Shown: in pieces, positions 16,640-25,795 of the stretch
Layout: every line of letters starts with the position of its first letter
Numbering within the stretch: position 1 is the first letter of the stretch
From: Streptomyces sp. NBC_01298
GTDB taxonomy: Bacteria > Actinomycetota > Actinomycetes > Streptomycetales > Streptomycetaceae
Reading direction: 5' to 3'
Length of the DNA stretch: 64,000 nucleotides
NCBI RefSeq assembly: GCF_035978755.1
Contig: NZ_CP108414.1
Coordinates: forward strand, 558,001-622,000
Made by a program: the position numbers and the translations under genes
Notes under the pieces: generated by a model
Told to the model about the DNA's origin: nothing
Databases searched by the model: none
What the model saw: only the letters and a program-made list of their open reading frames with translations

Positions 16640-18445
16640 TCAGGCGAGCTTGGCGACCTCGGGGTGCTCGGCCAGCCAGGCGCGTACGGCCTGCTGTTCC
16701 TTGCCCTTGCCCGATTCCTGGATCTTGGCTTCCAGGCCGGTGAGCTGGGCCTCCGTCAGCTTGAAGGACTTCAGCCACTGGGCGACCTTCGGCTCGTCGG
16801 CCGCGAAGCCCTTGCGGGCGACGTTGTGGATGCCGTCGCCCTTGCCCCAGGCGCCCTGCGGGTCCCCGAGCTTCGTCAGCTCGTAGGAGGCGTACGCCCA
16901 GTGCGGCGACCAGAGGACGACCGCGACGGGCTCCTTCTTCTCGTAGGCCCGCTTGAGCTCGGCCAGCATGCCCGGGGTGGAGCCGTCGACGATCTTGTAC
17001 TCGCCGTCGAGCCCGTACTGCGGCAGCACCTTGTCCTTGAGGAGGCCCATGGCGCCGGCGCTGGGCTCGATGCCGATGATCCGGCCCTTGAACTGGCCCG
17101 CCTTGCCCTTCAGGTCGGCGAGGGTCTTGACGTCCTTCACGTAGGAGGGGACGGCCAGCTCGATCGAGGTGGGTCCGAACCAGGAGCCGAGGTCGTCGAG
17201 CTTGTTCCCGTACTTCTTCCAGTACTCGGCCTGCGTGGACGGGAGCCAGGCGTCGGTCTGGAAGTCGACCTGGCCGCCCGCGAGCCCGGTGTAGAGCGCG
17301 CCGAGCTCCAGCTGGCGGGCGTCGACCTGGTAGCCGCGGCGCTCCAGGAGCTCCTTCCAGAGGAAGGTGGAGGCGATGCCCTCGTCCCACGGGATGTAGC
17401 CGATGCTGAGCTTGCGGCCCTTGCCGATGTTCTCGACGCCTGCCCCGCCGGCGGCGTTGACCTGGGACTTCCCGGAGTCGCCGAAGATGCCGATGCTGCC
17501 CGCGACCAGGGCCAGCACCACGGCCGAGGCCACGGCGAAGACGGGCTGCGGGCGGTGGCTCCACACCTTGGCGGTGCCGGTGGCTGCGGAGCGGGCCTTG
17601 GCGAGGGTGCGGCGGCCGAGCGGGGAGACGTGGCGGCCCAGGGCGCCGGTCATCCGGTCCAGGTACATGGCGAGGATGACGATGGAGATGCCGGCCTCGA
17701 AGCCGAGGCCGATGTCCACGCTGCCGATGGCCCGGTAGACGGCGCCGCCGAGGCCGCCGCCGCCGACCATGCCGGCGATGACCACCATGGACAGGCCGAG
17801 CATGATGACCTGGTTGATGCCCGCCATGATGGTGGGCAGCGCCAGCGGGAGCTGGACCCGTACGAGGGTGTCGCGCGGGGTGGTGCCGAAGGCCTCGGCG
17901 GCCTCGACCAGTTCTGCGTCGACCTGGCGGATGCCGAGTTCGGTCATCCGGACGCCGGGCGCCAGCGAGAAGATGATGGTGGCGATGATGCCGGGCACCA
18001 CGCCGACCCCGAAGAAGATGATGCCGGGGATGAGGTAGACCATGGCCGGCATGGTCTGCATGAAGTCCAGGACGGGCTTCATGGCGGCGCTGACCTTGTC
18101 GGAGCGCGAGGCCCAGATGCCCAGCGGGATCGCGAAGACCAGCGTGACCAGGGTGGCGACCAGGACCAGCGCGAGCGTGGACATGGCCTCGGGCCACAGG
18201 GCGACGGAGTCGACCAGGGCGAAGCCGGCGAAGGCCAGCAGGGCGGCGAGCAGCCCGCGCAGCCACCAGGCGGCGACGGCGAGGATGCCGGCCAGCAGCA
18301 GCGGGTTCGGCGCGTTCAGGACGGCTTCGATGCCGTCGTAGAGCCCGGTGACGAGCGTGGCGATGGCGTCGAACAGCCAGGACAGGTGGCTCTGGAGGAA
18401 GTCGACACCGCTGTCGACCCAGGATCCGAGGTTCAGGCGGGGCAT
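16640..18445 (-). CDS. Glycine betaine/proline-type ABC permease fused to substrate-binding protein
   Basis: 601 residues. About 1-290 is an OpuAB/ProW permease with the EAA-type loop EAAEAFGTTPRDTLVRVQLP. After a further TM (about 305-325) the rest is an OpuAC/ProX-type binding domain beginning KLSIGYIPWDEGIASTFLW. Trp/Tyr residues able to cage a quaternary ammonium group are present (AYWKKYG, LWSPHWAYASYEL). The binding domain would be tethered outside the membrane, as in OpuA-type fusions. The start overlaps the ATPase stop (TGATG), so expression is coupled. Likely role: osmoprotectant uptake. Confidence 0.92.
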   Translation of the reverse strand: MPRLNLGSWVDSGVDFLQSHLSWLFDAIATLVTGLYDGIEAVLNAPNPLLLAGILAVAAWWLRGLLAALLAFAGFALVDSVALWPEAMSTLALVLVATLVTLVFAIPLGIWASRSDKVSAAMKPVLDFMQTMPAMVYLIPGIIFFGVGVVPGIIATIIFSLAPGVRMTELGIRQVDAELVEAAEAFGTTPRDTLVRVQLPLALPTIMAGINQVIMLGLSMVVIAGMVGGGGLGGAVYRAIGSVDIGLGFEAGISIVILAMYLDRMTGALGRHVSPLGRRTLAKARSAATGTAKVWSHRPQPVFAVASAVVLALVAGSIGIFGDSGKSQVNAAGGAGVENIGKGRKLSIGYIPWDEGIASTFLWKELLERRGYQVDARQLELGALYTGLAGGQVDFQTDAWLPSTQAEYWKKYGNKLDDLGSWFGPTSIELAVPSYVKDVKTLADLKGKAGQFKGRIIGIEPSAGAMGLLKDKVLPQYGLDGEYKIVDGSTPGMLAELKRAYEKKEPVAVVLWSPHWAYASYELTKLGDPQGAWGKGDGIHNVARKGFAADEPKVAQWLKSFKLTEAQLTGLEAKIQESGKGKEQQAVRAWLAEHPEVAKLA

Positions 18446-19518
18446 CAGGCCGCCACCTCCGTGCAGTCCAGCGCGGCGCGTCGCTCGTCGCCGATGAAGG
18501 CGACGAGGCGGCCCTGCGGGACGGAGCCGAGGACGGAGCCGTCGTCACCGGTGACGGTCACGTCGTGCGGGACGCGGGCGCTGACGGCGCACACGTCGGC
18601 GAGCGGGGTGCCCGCGGAGACGGTGGGGCAGCCGCAGTCGGGCCGGCCGCCGGCGGCTCCGGTCATGACGGCGTCGGCCGTCAGCACCCGCGAGCGGTCC
18701 ACGTCCTGGATGAACGAGGCGACGTAGTCGTCGGCGGGGCGGGTGAGGATGTCCTCGGCCGTGCCCTGCTGGACGATGCGGCCGTCGCGCATGACGGCGA
18801 TGGAGTCGCCGAGCCGCATGGCCTCGTTGAGGTCGTGGGTGATGAAGACGATGGTCTTGCCCAGGCTCTTCTGGAGTTCGAGCAGCTGGTCCTGCATGTC
18901 GCGGCGGATCAGCGGGTCGAGCGCGCTGAAGGACTCGTCCATCAGCAGCAGGTCGGCGTCGGTGGCCAGGGCGCGGGCGAGGCCCACGCGCTGCTGCATG
19001 CCGCCGGACAGCTCGTCGGGCCAGGACTTCTCCCAGCCGCCGAGCCCGCAGAGGGCCAGCGCTTCGGCGGCCCGCCGTTCGCGCTCGGCCCGGGGGACGC
19101 CCTGGACCTCCAGGCCGTAGCCGGCGTTCTCCAGCACGTCGCGGTGCGGGAACAGGGCGAAGTGCTGGAAGACCATGCTGATCTTGGTGGAGCGCACGCG
19201 GCGCATCTCGGCCGGCGAGAGGGCGGTGAGGTCCTCGCCGTCGAAGAGGATCCGGCCCGCGGTGGGCTCCAGCAGGCCGTTGAGCATGCGCAGCAAGGTG
19301 GACTTGCCCGAGCCCGACAGACCCATGACGACGAAGATCTGGCCGGGCTCGACGCGGAACGAGGTGTCGATCACCGCCGCCGTCGTACCCTCGGCGCGCA
19401 GCTCGTCGCGGTCGGTCTCGCCGCTTTCGAGCGCGCGGACCGCTTTCGCGACGGCCGCTCCGTTGTCGGGTCCTTTACCGAACACCTTGTACACGTGCTC
19501 GGCTATGAGCGTGGACAC
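18445..19518 (-). CDS. proV: Glycine betaine/proline ABC transporter ATPase
   Basis: 357 residues. Walker A GLSGSGKST (about 68-76), signature LSGGMQQRVGLARAL, Walker B LLLMDESFSALDP and the switch His in FITHDLNEAM are all intact. A C-terminal CBS-like region (about 270-357), as in ProV/OpuAA, can sense ionic strength. The N-terminus VSTLIAEHVYKVFG is typical of the family. GTG 19518 has GAGG 5 nt upstream. It energises the fused permease/binding protein encoded next. Confidence 0.92.
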   Translation of the reverse strand: MSTLIAEHVYKVFGKGPDNGAAVAKAVRALESGETDRDELRAEGTTAAVIDTSFRVEPGQIFVVMGLSGSGKSTLLRMLNGLLEPTAGRILFDGEDLTALSPAEMRRVRSTKISMVFQHFALFPHRDVLENAGYGLEVQGVPRAERERRAAEALALCGLGGWEKSWPDELSGGMQQRVGLARALATDADLLLMDESFSALDPLIRRDMQDQLLELQKSLGKTIVFITHDLNEAMRLGDSIAVMRDGRIVQQGTAEDILTRPADDYVASFIQDVDRSRVLTADAVMTGAAGGRPDCGCPTVSAGTPLADVCAVSARVPHDVTVTGDDGSVLGSVPQGRLVAFIGDERRAALDCTEVAA

Positions 19519-19700
19519 ATACACCTCAAGGGTCGTACCGAAGACGACCCACCGGCGTGCGTGCGGCCGGCGGGCCGTGGAGCGCGACGGGATCCGCCCG
19601 TCACCCGCGCCCCGGCCGCTGTCGGCCGGCGGACGAGTCCGCTCCAGCAGCGCTGATGCCCGCACTTAACCTCTGCAAACGGTGAAGTGAGTCATGTCAC

Positions 19701-20912
19701 TTACGCTGCGTCGCCGCCCGCATCCACGACCACGCCCGCGCAACCGGATTCCGCTTCCTGCGGGGCCGCGGCTTCGGGGCCCTCCGGGTCGGCGAGCATC
19801 GAGGCCCGCAGGTGCGCGAGCACCCGGGTCAGGAGGCGCGAGACCTGCATCTGCGAGATGCCGAGGGCGGCGCCGATCTGGGCCTGGGTGAGCTCCTCGC
19901 CGAAGCGCATCGACAGCATGCGCCGCTCGCGGTCGCTGAGGCGTTCCAGCAGCGGTGCCAGGGTCTGGATGTCCTCGACGCGCTCCAGCGCCGGCTCCTC
20001 GGCCCCCATGGTCTCGGCGAGGCTGTGGCCCTCGGTCCGGCCGTCGGCCCGTTCGGAGCCCGGGGCGTCCAGGGAGCCGCTGGTGTGGCCGTTGGCGGCG
20101 ACGAGCCCCTCGATGACCTCCTCCTCGGTGAGCGAGAGGTGTGCGGCGAGGTCGGCGACCGTCGGCGGGTGGTCGAGGAGCGCGGTCAGCTCCTCCTTCG
20201 CCTTGGCCAGGTCGATGCGCAGTTCCTGGAGCCGGCGCGGTACGCGGACCGCCCAACTGGTGTCGCGGAAGTGCCGCTTGATCTCGCCTGTGATGTACGG
20301 CATGGCGAGGGAGGCGAACTCGACCTCGCGGGCCGGGTCGAACCGGTCGATGGCTTTGATCAGGCCTATGGTGCCGACCTGGAGCAGGTCGTCGAGGTCG
20401 CCTCCGTCGCCGCGGCCGCGGAAGGGGCGCATCGCGAACCGGACGAGCGAGATGTTCATCTCGATGAGGGTCTCGCGGACGTACCGGTACTCGGGGGTGC
20501 CCTCGTCGAGCTCGTGGAGCCGGCGGAAGAAGAGCCTCGTCAGCTCGCGCGCGTCCGCGGGGGCCACCTCGCGGGGCTCCGCGATCCGCGGCGGGAGCGC
20601 GGTGGCGGCGGGCTCCGCGGCGGGGCCCCGGTCTGCGGCGGGGCCGGTAACAGGGGCGGCGGGGCCGGGGGCGGGCACGGCGGGGGCGGGGGCGGGCACG
20701 GCGAGCCGGCCGGCGCAGGGGCCGGGGCGGCGCCCGGTGCGGGCACCGGCCCGGGCACCCGGAAGGGATCCGGGCTGGGAACCGGACACGGCGCCGGGCA
20801 CGGCCCCGGAAAGGGACTCGGTGCGCGGACCGGGCAGGGCCCCGGAAAGGGAGCCCGGCAGGGGGCCGGAAGGGGGGCCGGCGGTATGGGAGAACGGGGC
20901 GGGCATGGGCAC
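19701..20912 (-). CDS. SigB/SigF-family RNA polymerase sigma factor with long disordered N-terminus
   Basis: 403 residues. The first about 130 are Pro/Gly/Ala/Ser-rich with short repeats (LPGSLSGALPG, APAPAVPAPGPA). A normal sigma-70 group 3 core follows: region 2 with DLDDLLQVGTIGLIKAIDRFDP, region 3, and region 4 with LTQAQIGAALGISQMQVSRLL. The core matches the actinomycete SigB/SigF/SigG stress and sporulation group, usually controlled by anti-sigma partner switching; no anti-sigma gene is adjacent. GTG 20912 has AAGGAG 7 nt upstream, while ATG 20906 would be 13 nt away. A TAGGGT hexamer upstream could be a -10. Confidence 0.9.
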   Translation of the reverse strand: MPMPAPFSHTAGPPSGPLPGSLSGALPGPRTESLSGAVPGAVSGSQPGSLPGARAGARTGRRPGPCAGRLAVPAPAPAVPAPGPAAPVTGPAADRGPAAEPAATALPPRIAEPREVAPADARELTRLFFRRLHELDEGTPEYRYVRETLIEMNISLVRFAMRPFRGRGDGGDLDDLLQVGTIGLIKAIDRFDPAREVEFASLAMPYITGEIKRHFRDTSWAVRVPRRLQELRIDLAKAKEELTALLDHPPTVADLAAHLSLTEEEVIEGLVAANGHTSGSLDAPGSERADGRTEGHSLAETMGAEEPALERVEDIQTLAPLLERLSDRERRMLSMRFGEELTQAQIGAALGISQMQVSRLLTRVLAHLRASMLADPEGPEAAAPQEAESGCAGVVVDAGGDAA

Positions 20913-21099
20913 GGGGTCGCTCCTTGGGCTGGTCGGCTTGCGGCGCAGGACCTTGATGGGCGTACACCCTAGCCGGTTCCGGATCCGTTCCCCAGTTCCC
21001 TTCCTCCTAGATCAACCGGCCGGGGCCCGGCCATATTTGCAGCAGGCCCCGTTCCGGTCGCACATCGGCCGTCCGGCCACAGCACCCTCGACCGACCGG

Positions 21100-22332
21100 T
21101 CAATTCCCCTCGGCCGCGGGCCCGGTGGCGGTTGCCGGAGCGGCTTCGGGGGCCGCTCCCCCGGGGGCGCCCGAGGTGGTGCGCAGGGCCCGGATCAAGG
21201 CCTCGACACCGGCCTGCGCCTTGGCGCGCGGGCAGCCCACATTGAGCCGTACGAAGCCCGCGCCTTCGGGCCCGTAGGCGGTTCCGGGCATGATCGCCAC
21301 CTTCTCGGTATGAATCAGCTCACGTTGGAGCACCTCGTCGGGAACTCCGAGGGGCCGGAGATCGATCCAGGCGAGGTAGCCGGCCTGGGGCGGCTGCCAG
21401 TCCAGCTCGGGGAAGGACCGCAGAAGCCGCTCCCGCACCAGGTCCAGGTTGCCCGCGACGTAGGCGTTGAGTGCGTCGAGCCAGGGCCCGCCCTCGCGGT
21501 ACGCCGCGATGTGTCCGGCGACGGAGAGGACCGCCGGGGAGGACAGCCCGTCGGCGTCCTTGAGCAGGGTGAGGTAGCGCCCACAGGACTCCGCGTCGCC
21601 GAAGATCCCGTAACTGCCGGTCAGCGCGGGAATGTTGAAGGACTTCGAAGCGGAGGTCACGATCGCCCAGCGGCCGCCCGGGCGGCCGTGCAGCGCCCAC
21701 GGGCGGTGCCGGTACAGGGCGTGCGCGAGATCGGAGTGGATCTCGTCGCTGATCACCGCGACCCCGTGCCGCTCGCACAGCGCGGCCATCCGCTCCAGCT
21801 CGGCCCCGCTCCACACGTGTCCGGTGGGATTGTGCGGGGAGCACAGCAGCAGCACGCTGGTGTCGGGGCGGGCCAACTCCCTTTCCAGGGCGTCCCAGTC
21901 GTGGAGCGGGACCCCGCGGAACTCCCGGCCGCGGGCCGCGAGCAGGCGCGGGAAGGCGTCGTAGGCCGGGGTGTGGACCACGACCCCGTCACCGGGCGAG
22001 GACCAGAGGTCCAGGATCCGGCCGACCTGGTAGAGGACGGCGGGGGCGTAGGCGATGCGGTCCACGTCGACGGGGGTGTCGTAGCGGGTGGCGTACCAGT
22101 GCCGGACCGCGGAGAGGAAGTCCTCGTGGCGCCAGCGGGAGTAACCGAGGACCCCGTGCTCCAGGCGGCCGCGCAGGGCGGCGAGCACCTCGGGGGCGGT
22201 CTCGAAATCCATGTCGGAGATGGTGAAGGGGAGCAGGTCGGGCACCCCGAAGCGGTCCTCGACGTAGTCCCACTGCGTGCACCAGGTGCCGTGCCGGTCG
22301 ACCGGCACGTCAAAGTCGTACGCGTCTTCCAT
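21100..22332 (-). CDS. malY: MalY/PatB-type PLP-dependent C-S beta-lyase
   Basis: 410 residues, fold type I PLP aminotransferase family. The start VDRHGTWCTQWDY, the FTISDMDF motif, LLCSPHNPTG, VISDEIHSDL and the Schiff-base Lys in SASKSFNIPALTG are all hallmark MalY/PatB segments; from memory they match E. coli MalY very closely. These enzymes split cystathionine to homocysteine, pyruvate and ammonia; in E. coli MalY also represses MalT. The gene starts 1 nt after the malX stop, repeating the malX-malY order of enterobacteria. A short Ala/Pro/Gly tail follows the conserved end. Confidence 0.9.
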   Translation of the reverse strand: MEDAYDFDVPVDRHGTWCTQWDYVEDRFGVPDLLPFTISDMDFETAPEVLAALRGRLEHGVLGYSRWRHEDFLSAVRHWYATRYDTPVDVDRIAYAPAVLYQVGRILDLWSSPGDGVVVHTPAYDAFPRLLAARGREFRGVPLHDWDALERELARPDTSVLLLCSPHNPTGHVWSGAELERMAALCERHGVAVISDEIHSDLAHALYRHRPWALHGRPGGRWAIVTSASKSFNIPALTGSYGIFGDAESCGRYLTLLKDADGLSSPAVLSVAGHIAAYREGGPWLDALNAYVAGNLDLVRERLLRSFPELDWQPPQAGYLAWIDLRPLGVPDEVLQRELIHTEKVAIMPGTAYGPEGAGFVRLNVGCPRAKAQAGVEALIRALRTTSGAPGGAAPEAAPATATGPAAEGN

Positions 22333-22333
22333 G

Positions 22334-23935
22334 TCAGCCGACCGGGGTGAGCTCGGCGATGGCGTCCTTCACGGACTGCACCTGGGGGCCGATGATGACC
22401 TGCACGTTGTGCTCGTCGAGCCGGACCACGGCGATGGCTCCGAGCTTCTTCAGCCGGGCGTCGTCCAGCAGCGCGGCGTCGCCGACGGTCATGCGCAGGC
22501 GGGTGATGCAGTTGTCGAGGGCGTGGATGTTGGCCGGGCCGCCGAGGGCTTCGAGGATGGCGACCGGGTCGTACTTGCCGGCGACCAGCTCGGCCTTGGG
22601 GGCGTTCGCGTCGGCGGCGTCCCCCGTGTCGGCCGTTTCGGGGCCGGTGGGCTCGTCGTCGCGTCCGGGGGTCTTGAGGTTGAACTTGGTGATCGCCCAG
22701 CGGAAGAGGAAGTAGTACACGGCGAACCAGATCGCGGCGATCACCGGGACCAGGTACCACTTGGTGGTCGTGCCCTGGAGGACTCCGAAGACCAGCAGGT
22801 CGATGACGTTGCCGTCGGTGTTGCCGATGTACACGCCGAGCACGGCGGAGACCAGGAAGCCGAGGCCCACCAGGACCGCGTGGATCAGGTACAGCCACGG
22901 GGCGATGAAGAGGAAGAGGAACTCGAGCGGTTCGGTGACCCCGCCGACCACGCAGGCGACGACACCGGAGATGAGCAGCGCCTTGATCTCCGGGCGCATG
23001 GTGCGCTTGGCGCAGTGGTACATGGCGAGCGCGGCGCCGGGCAGACCGCCGAGGTACGCGGCCATCTTGCCCTGGGACAGGAACTGGGTCGCGGTGTGCG
23101 CCGCGCCCGAGGGGGTGGGGCAGGAGAGCTGGGCGTAGAAGAGGTTCAGGGCCCCGCTGACGTTCTCCCCGCAGACCACCCCGGCTCCGCCGGCGTCGGT
23201 GAAGCGGAACAGGGCGACGAGGATGTGGTGCAGGCCGATGGGGCGCAGCAGCACCTCGCCCATGCCGAAGAAGAAGGGGCCGAAGACTCCGGCGTGCGCG
23301 ATGCCCGTGCCGACGGAGGCGATCCAGCCGCCGAGGGTGGGCCAGACGAGCGGGACGAGGAGTCCGACGATGCTCATGGCCAGGGCGGAGACGATCGGGA
23401 CGAAGCGCAGGCCGCCGAAGAAGGCGAGCGCGTCGGGCATCTGCTTGGTGCGGTAGCGCTTGTGCAGCAGGGCCACGATGACACCGACGGCGACCGCTCC
23501 GAGCAGTCCGGTGTCGATGGACTTCACGCCGAGCACGTCGGCGATGCCGTAGTGCGCGATCTCGCCCTTGTCCTCGAAGTCCACGCCGCGCGTGGTGAGG
23601 AAGAAGTTGACCGCGAGGTTCATGGAGGCGAAGCCGACGAAACCGGAGAAGGCGGCGACGCCCTTGTCCTCGCGCGCCAGGCCGAGCGGAATCGCCATCG
23701 CGAAGAGGACCGGGAGGAACTTGAAGGCCACCAGTCCCGTGTTGGACATCCAGGTGAAGGCCAGCTGGAGGGGTTCGTTGTCCAGGAAGGAGAGGTTCCG
23801 CAAGACGGCCGGGCTGGAGAGCGAGGAGCCGACGCCGAGCATGATGCCGCAGAAGGCCAGAAGGGCCACGGGCAGCATGAAGGTCTTGCCCAGGCCCTGG
23901 AGGAATTCCCAGAGCGCTGCCTTCGTCTTCTTCAT
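22334..23935 (-). CDS. malX: MalX-like PTS sugar permease (EIIC-EIIB)
   Basis: 533 residues. The EIIC membrane domain starts LWEFLQGLGKTFMLPVALL and includes GLHHILVALFRFTDAGG and TEPLEFLFLF. The C-terminal EIIB domain carries the phosphorylated Cys in DNCITRLRM (about 474). No EIIA is fused, so phosphate must come from a separate IIA such as Crr. E. coli MalX (glucose/maltose type) aligns over the full length from memory, with near-identical blocks. ATG 23935 lacks a strong Shine-Dalgarno. It forms an operon with malY and is divergent from the subtilase gene. Confidence 0.9.
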   Translation of the reverse strand: MKKTKAALWEFLQGLGKTFMLPVALLAFCGIMLGVGSSLSSPAVLRNLSFLDNEPLQLAFTWMSNTGLVAFKFLPVLFAMAIPLGLAREDKGVAAFSGFVGFASMNLAVNFFLTTRGVDFEDKGEIAHYGIADVLGVKSIDTGLLGAVAVGVIVALLHKRYRTKQMPDALAFFGGLRFVPIVSALAMSIVGLLVPLVWPTLGGWIASVGTGIAHAGVFGPFFFGMGEVLLRPIGLHHILVALFRFTDAGGAGVVCGENVSGALNLFYAQLSCPTPSGAAHTATQFLSQGKMAAYLGGLPGAALAMYHCAKRTMRPEIKALLISGVVACVVGGVTEPLEFLFLFIAPWLYLIHAVLVGLGFLVSAVLGVYIGNTDGNVIDLLVFGVLQGTTTKWYLVPVIAAIWFAVYYFLFRWAITKFNLKTPGRDDEPTGPETADTGDAADANAPKAELVAGKYDPVAILEALGGPANIHALDNCITRLRMTVGDAALLDDARLKKLGAIAVVRLDEHNVQVIIGPQVQSVKDAIAELTPVG

Positions 23936-23994
23936 GGTGGATCTTTCGTCCGGATTCGGAGGGGGTCGCACGTAAAGGGCTCGTACATAAAGAT

Positions 23995-24011
23995 TCCGTT
24001 CTGTGAACGGA
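23995..24011. promoter_or_regulatory. Palindrome upstream of malXY
   Basis: TCCGTTC, 3 nt, GAACGGA is a perfect 7-bp inverted repeat, 60 bp before the malX start in the 193-bp divergent region shared with the subtilase gene. It is a plausible operator for a regulator not encoded nearby; it lacks the central CG typical of LacI sites. Confidence 0.45.
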
Positions 24012-24128
24012 CGTCGCTAAGAGGAGAAGGACCCCAATCCATGAGGCCCGAGTCCTCCCTCGCCGCCCTCTTGTGCGGAGCTTGTGAACGCAGCACTCTG
24101 AGCGGACGACTCAGGGGGGTCTGCATTC

Positions 24129-25691
24129 ATGATCAAGAGATCGCGTTTATTACGGCGCTGTGGAGCCGTACTCGCACTCGCCTCGGCGCTCGCACTCGGG
24201 GCGGAAACCGGGGCCTCGGCCGCGGACCAGCCTGAGGGGGTGGTCCTGTACGCCGGAGCGCCCGGAGCCGTCGGCGACAGCTACCTCGTCCTGCTGGATC
24301 CGGCGCGCGCGGGTTCCCGTACGGACCGGGGCCGGTCCGTGGTCGAACGGTTCGGCGGCTCGGTCGCCCGGACGTACGACTCGGCGGTCAACGGCTTCTC
24401 CGTCCGGATGACGGAGCGCCAGGCCCGGCGGCTCGCGGCCGATCCGGCCGTGACCACGGTCGCGCAGAACCGGAAGCTGCGTCTGGACACCACCCAGCCG
24501 ACCCCGCCGTCCTGGGGGCTGGACCGGATCGACCAGCGCAGGCAGCCGCTGAACAACGCGTACACGTACGCCTCTTCGGGCGGAACGGGCGTGACCGCGT
24601 ACGTCATCGACACCGGGGTCAACATCGGCCACAAGGACTTCGGCGGGCGGGCCCGGTACGGGTACGACGCGATCGACGACGACAACGTCGCCGAGGACCT
24701 GCACGGGCACGGCACGCACGTGGCCGGAACGGTCGCGGGCACCACCTTCGGGGTGGCCAAGCGCGCCAAGGTGGTGGCCGTCCGGGTCCTCGACGCGAGC
24801 GGGTCGGGCACGACCGAGCAGGTGGTCGCCGGAATCGACTGGGTGACCCGCCACGCGGTCAAGCCGGCCGTGGCGAACATGAGCCTGGGCGGTGACCCGG
24901 ACAGCGTCCTGGACGCGGCCGTGCGGGGTTCCATCGCCTCGGGCATCACCTACACGGTGGCCGCGGGCAACCAGGACAAGGACGCCTCGACCCACTCGCC
25001 GGCCCGGGTCTCCCAGGCGATCACGGTCGGGGCGACGAGCAGCCACGACGCCCGCTCCTCGTACTCCAACTACGGTTCGCTGGTGGACCTGTTCGCCCCC
25101 GGCGACTACATCACCTCGGCGGTGTACTGGGACGACGAGTGGAGCACCCAGATGTCGGGGACCTCGATGGCCTCCCCGCACGTCGCGGGCGCGGCGGCGA
25201 TCTACCTGTCCCTCAACCGCACCGCCACCCCGGCCCAGGTGGCGACCTACCTGAAGTCCAAGGCCACCACCGGGGCCGTGCTCGACCGCGGTTCCGGCTC
25301 CCCGGACCGCGCCCTCTACCTGGGCAGCGTGGCGAACCGGGTGGTCACCAAACGCGTATCCAACACCAAGGACTACGCGGTCGGGGACCTGAAGACCATC
25401 AGGTCCCCGATCACGGTCAGCGGGGTCGAGGGCAGCGCCCCGTCCAAGCTGGAGGTGGAGGTGTCCGTCAAGCACCCGGACTCCGGCACCTTGCGGATCG
25501 ACCTGATCGCACCCGACGGGACGGCGTACCCGATCAAGGACGAGTACACCGACTGGGGCGAGAGCGACCTCGTCGGGCTGTACTCGGTCAACGCCTCCTC
25601 GGAGACGGCGAACGGGGTGTGGCGGCTGCGCGTCTACGACGCCTTCGCCGGCAACACCGGGTACCTCGACTGGTGGGCGCTGCGGTTCTGA
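24129..25691 (+). CDS. Secreted S8 subtilisin-like protease with P-domain
   Basis: 520 residues. Signal peptide (about 1-32), I9 propeptide/inhibitor domain (about 48-118), then the S8 catalytic domain with Asp in YVIDTG (about 161), His in HGHGTHVAG (about 196) and Ser in GTSMASPHVAG (about 346). The C-terminal about 120 residues form a proprotein-convertase P-domain (VSVKHPDSGTLRIDLIAPDG, WRLRVYDAFAGNTGYLDWW). Codons 7 and 8 are both TTA (24147-24152), the rare leucine codon read by the bldA tRNA, so translation probably waits for development or stationary phase. It is an extracellular protease. A strong hairpin follows the gene. Confidence 0.95.
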   Translation: MIKRSRLLRRCGAVLALASALALGAETGASAADQPEGVVLYAGAPGAVGDSYLVLLDPARAGSRTDRGRSVVERFGGSVARTYDSAVNGFSVRMTERQARRLAADPAVTTVAQNRKLRLDTTQPTPPSWGLDRIDQRRQPLNNAYTYASSGGTGVTAYVIDTGVNIGHKDFGGRARYGYDAIDDDNVAEDLHGHGTHVAGTVAGTTFGVAKRAKVVAVRVLDASGSGTTEQVVAGIDWVTRHAVKPAVANMSLGGDPDSVLDAAVRGSIASGITYTVAAGNQDKDASTHSPARVSQAITVGATSSHDARSSYSNYGSLVDLFAPGDYITSAVYWDDEWSTQMSGTSMASPHVAGAAAIYLSLNRTATPAQVATYLKSKATTGAVLDRGSGSPDRALYLGSVANRVVTKRVSNTKDYAVGDLKTIRSPITVSGVEGSAPSKLEVEVSVKHPDSGTLRIDLIAPDGTAYPIKDEYTDWGESDLVGLYSVNASSETANGVWRLRVYDAFAGNTGYLDWWALRF

Positions 25692-25726
25692 ACGGCACGC
25701 TTCTGAACGGCAAGGTCTGAACGGCA
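25686..25726. repeat. Triplicated TCTGAACGGCA at a stop codon
   Basis: The 11-mer TCTGAACGGCA occurs three times (TGA triplets at 25689, 25704 and 25718). The first TGA is the subtilase stop. The array directly precedes the terminator hairpin. Confidence 0.75.
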
Positions 25727-25727
25727 A

Positions 25728-25768
25728 GGAGGCGCGCTCCAGGGCCAAGAGCCCTGGAGCGCGCCTCC
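25728..25768. terminator. 18-bp perfect hairpin between convergent genes
   Basis: GGAGGCGCGCTCCAGGGC (25728-25745) pairs with its complement at 25751-25768 around a 5-nt loop. It lies between the subtilase stop and the GH16 gene stop, so it serves both strands. Confidence 0.88.
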
Positions 25769-25795
25769 GTTCACGTCCGCCGGATGCCGGCCGGA

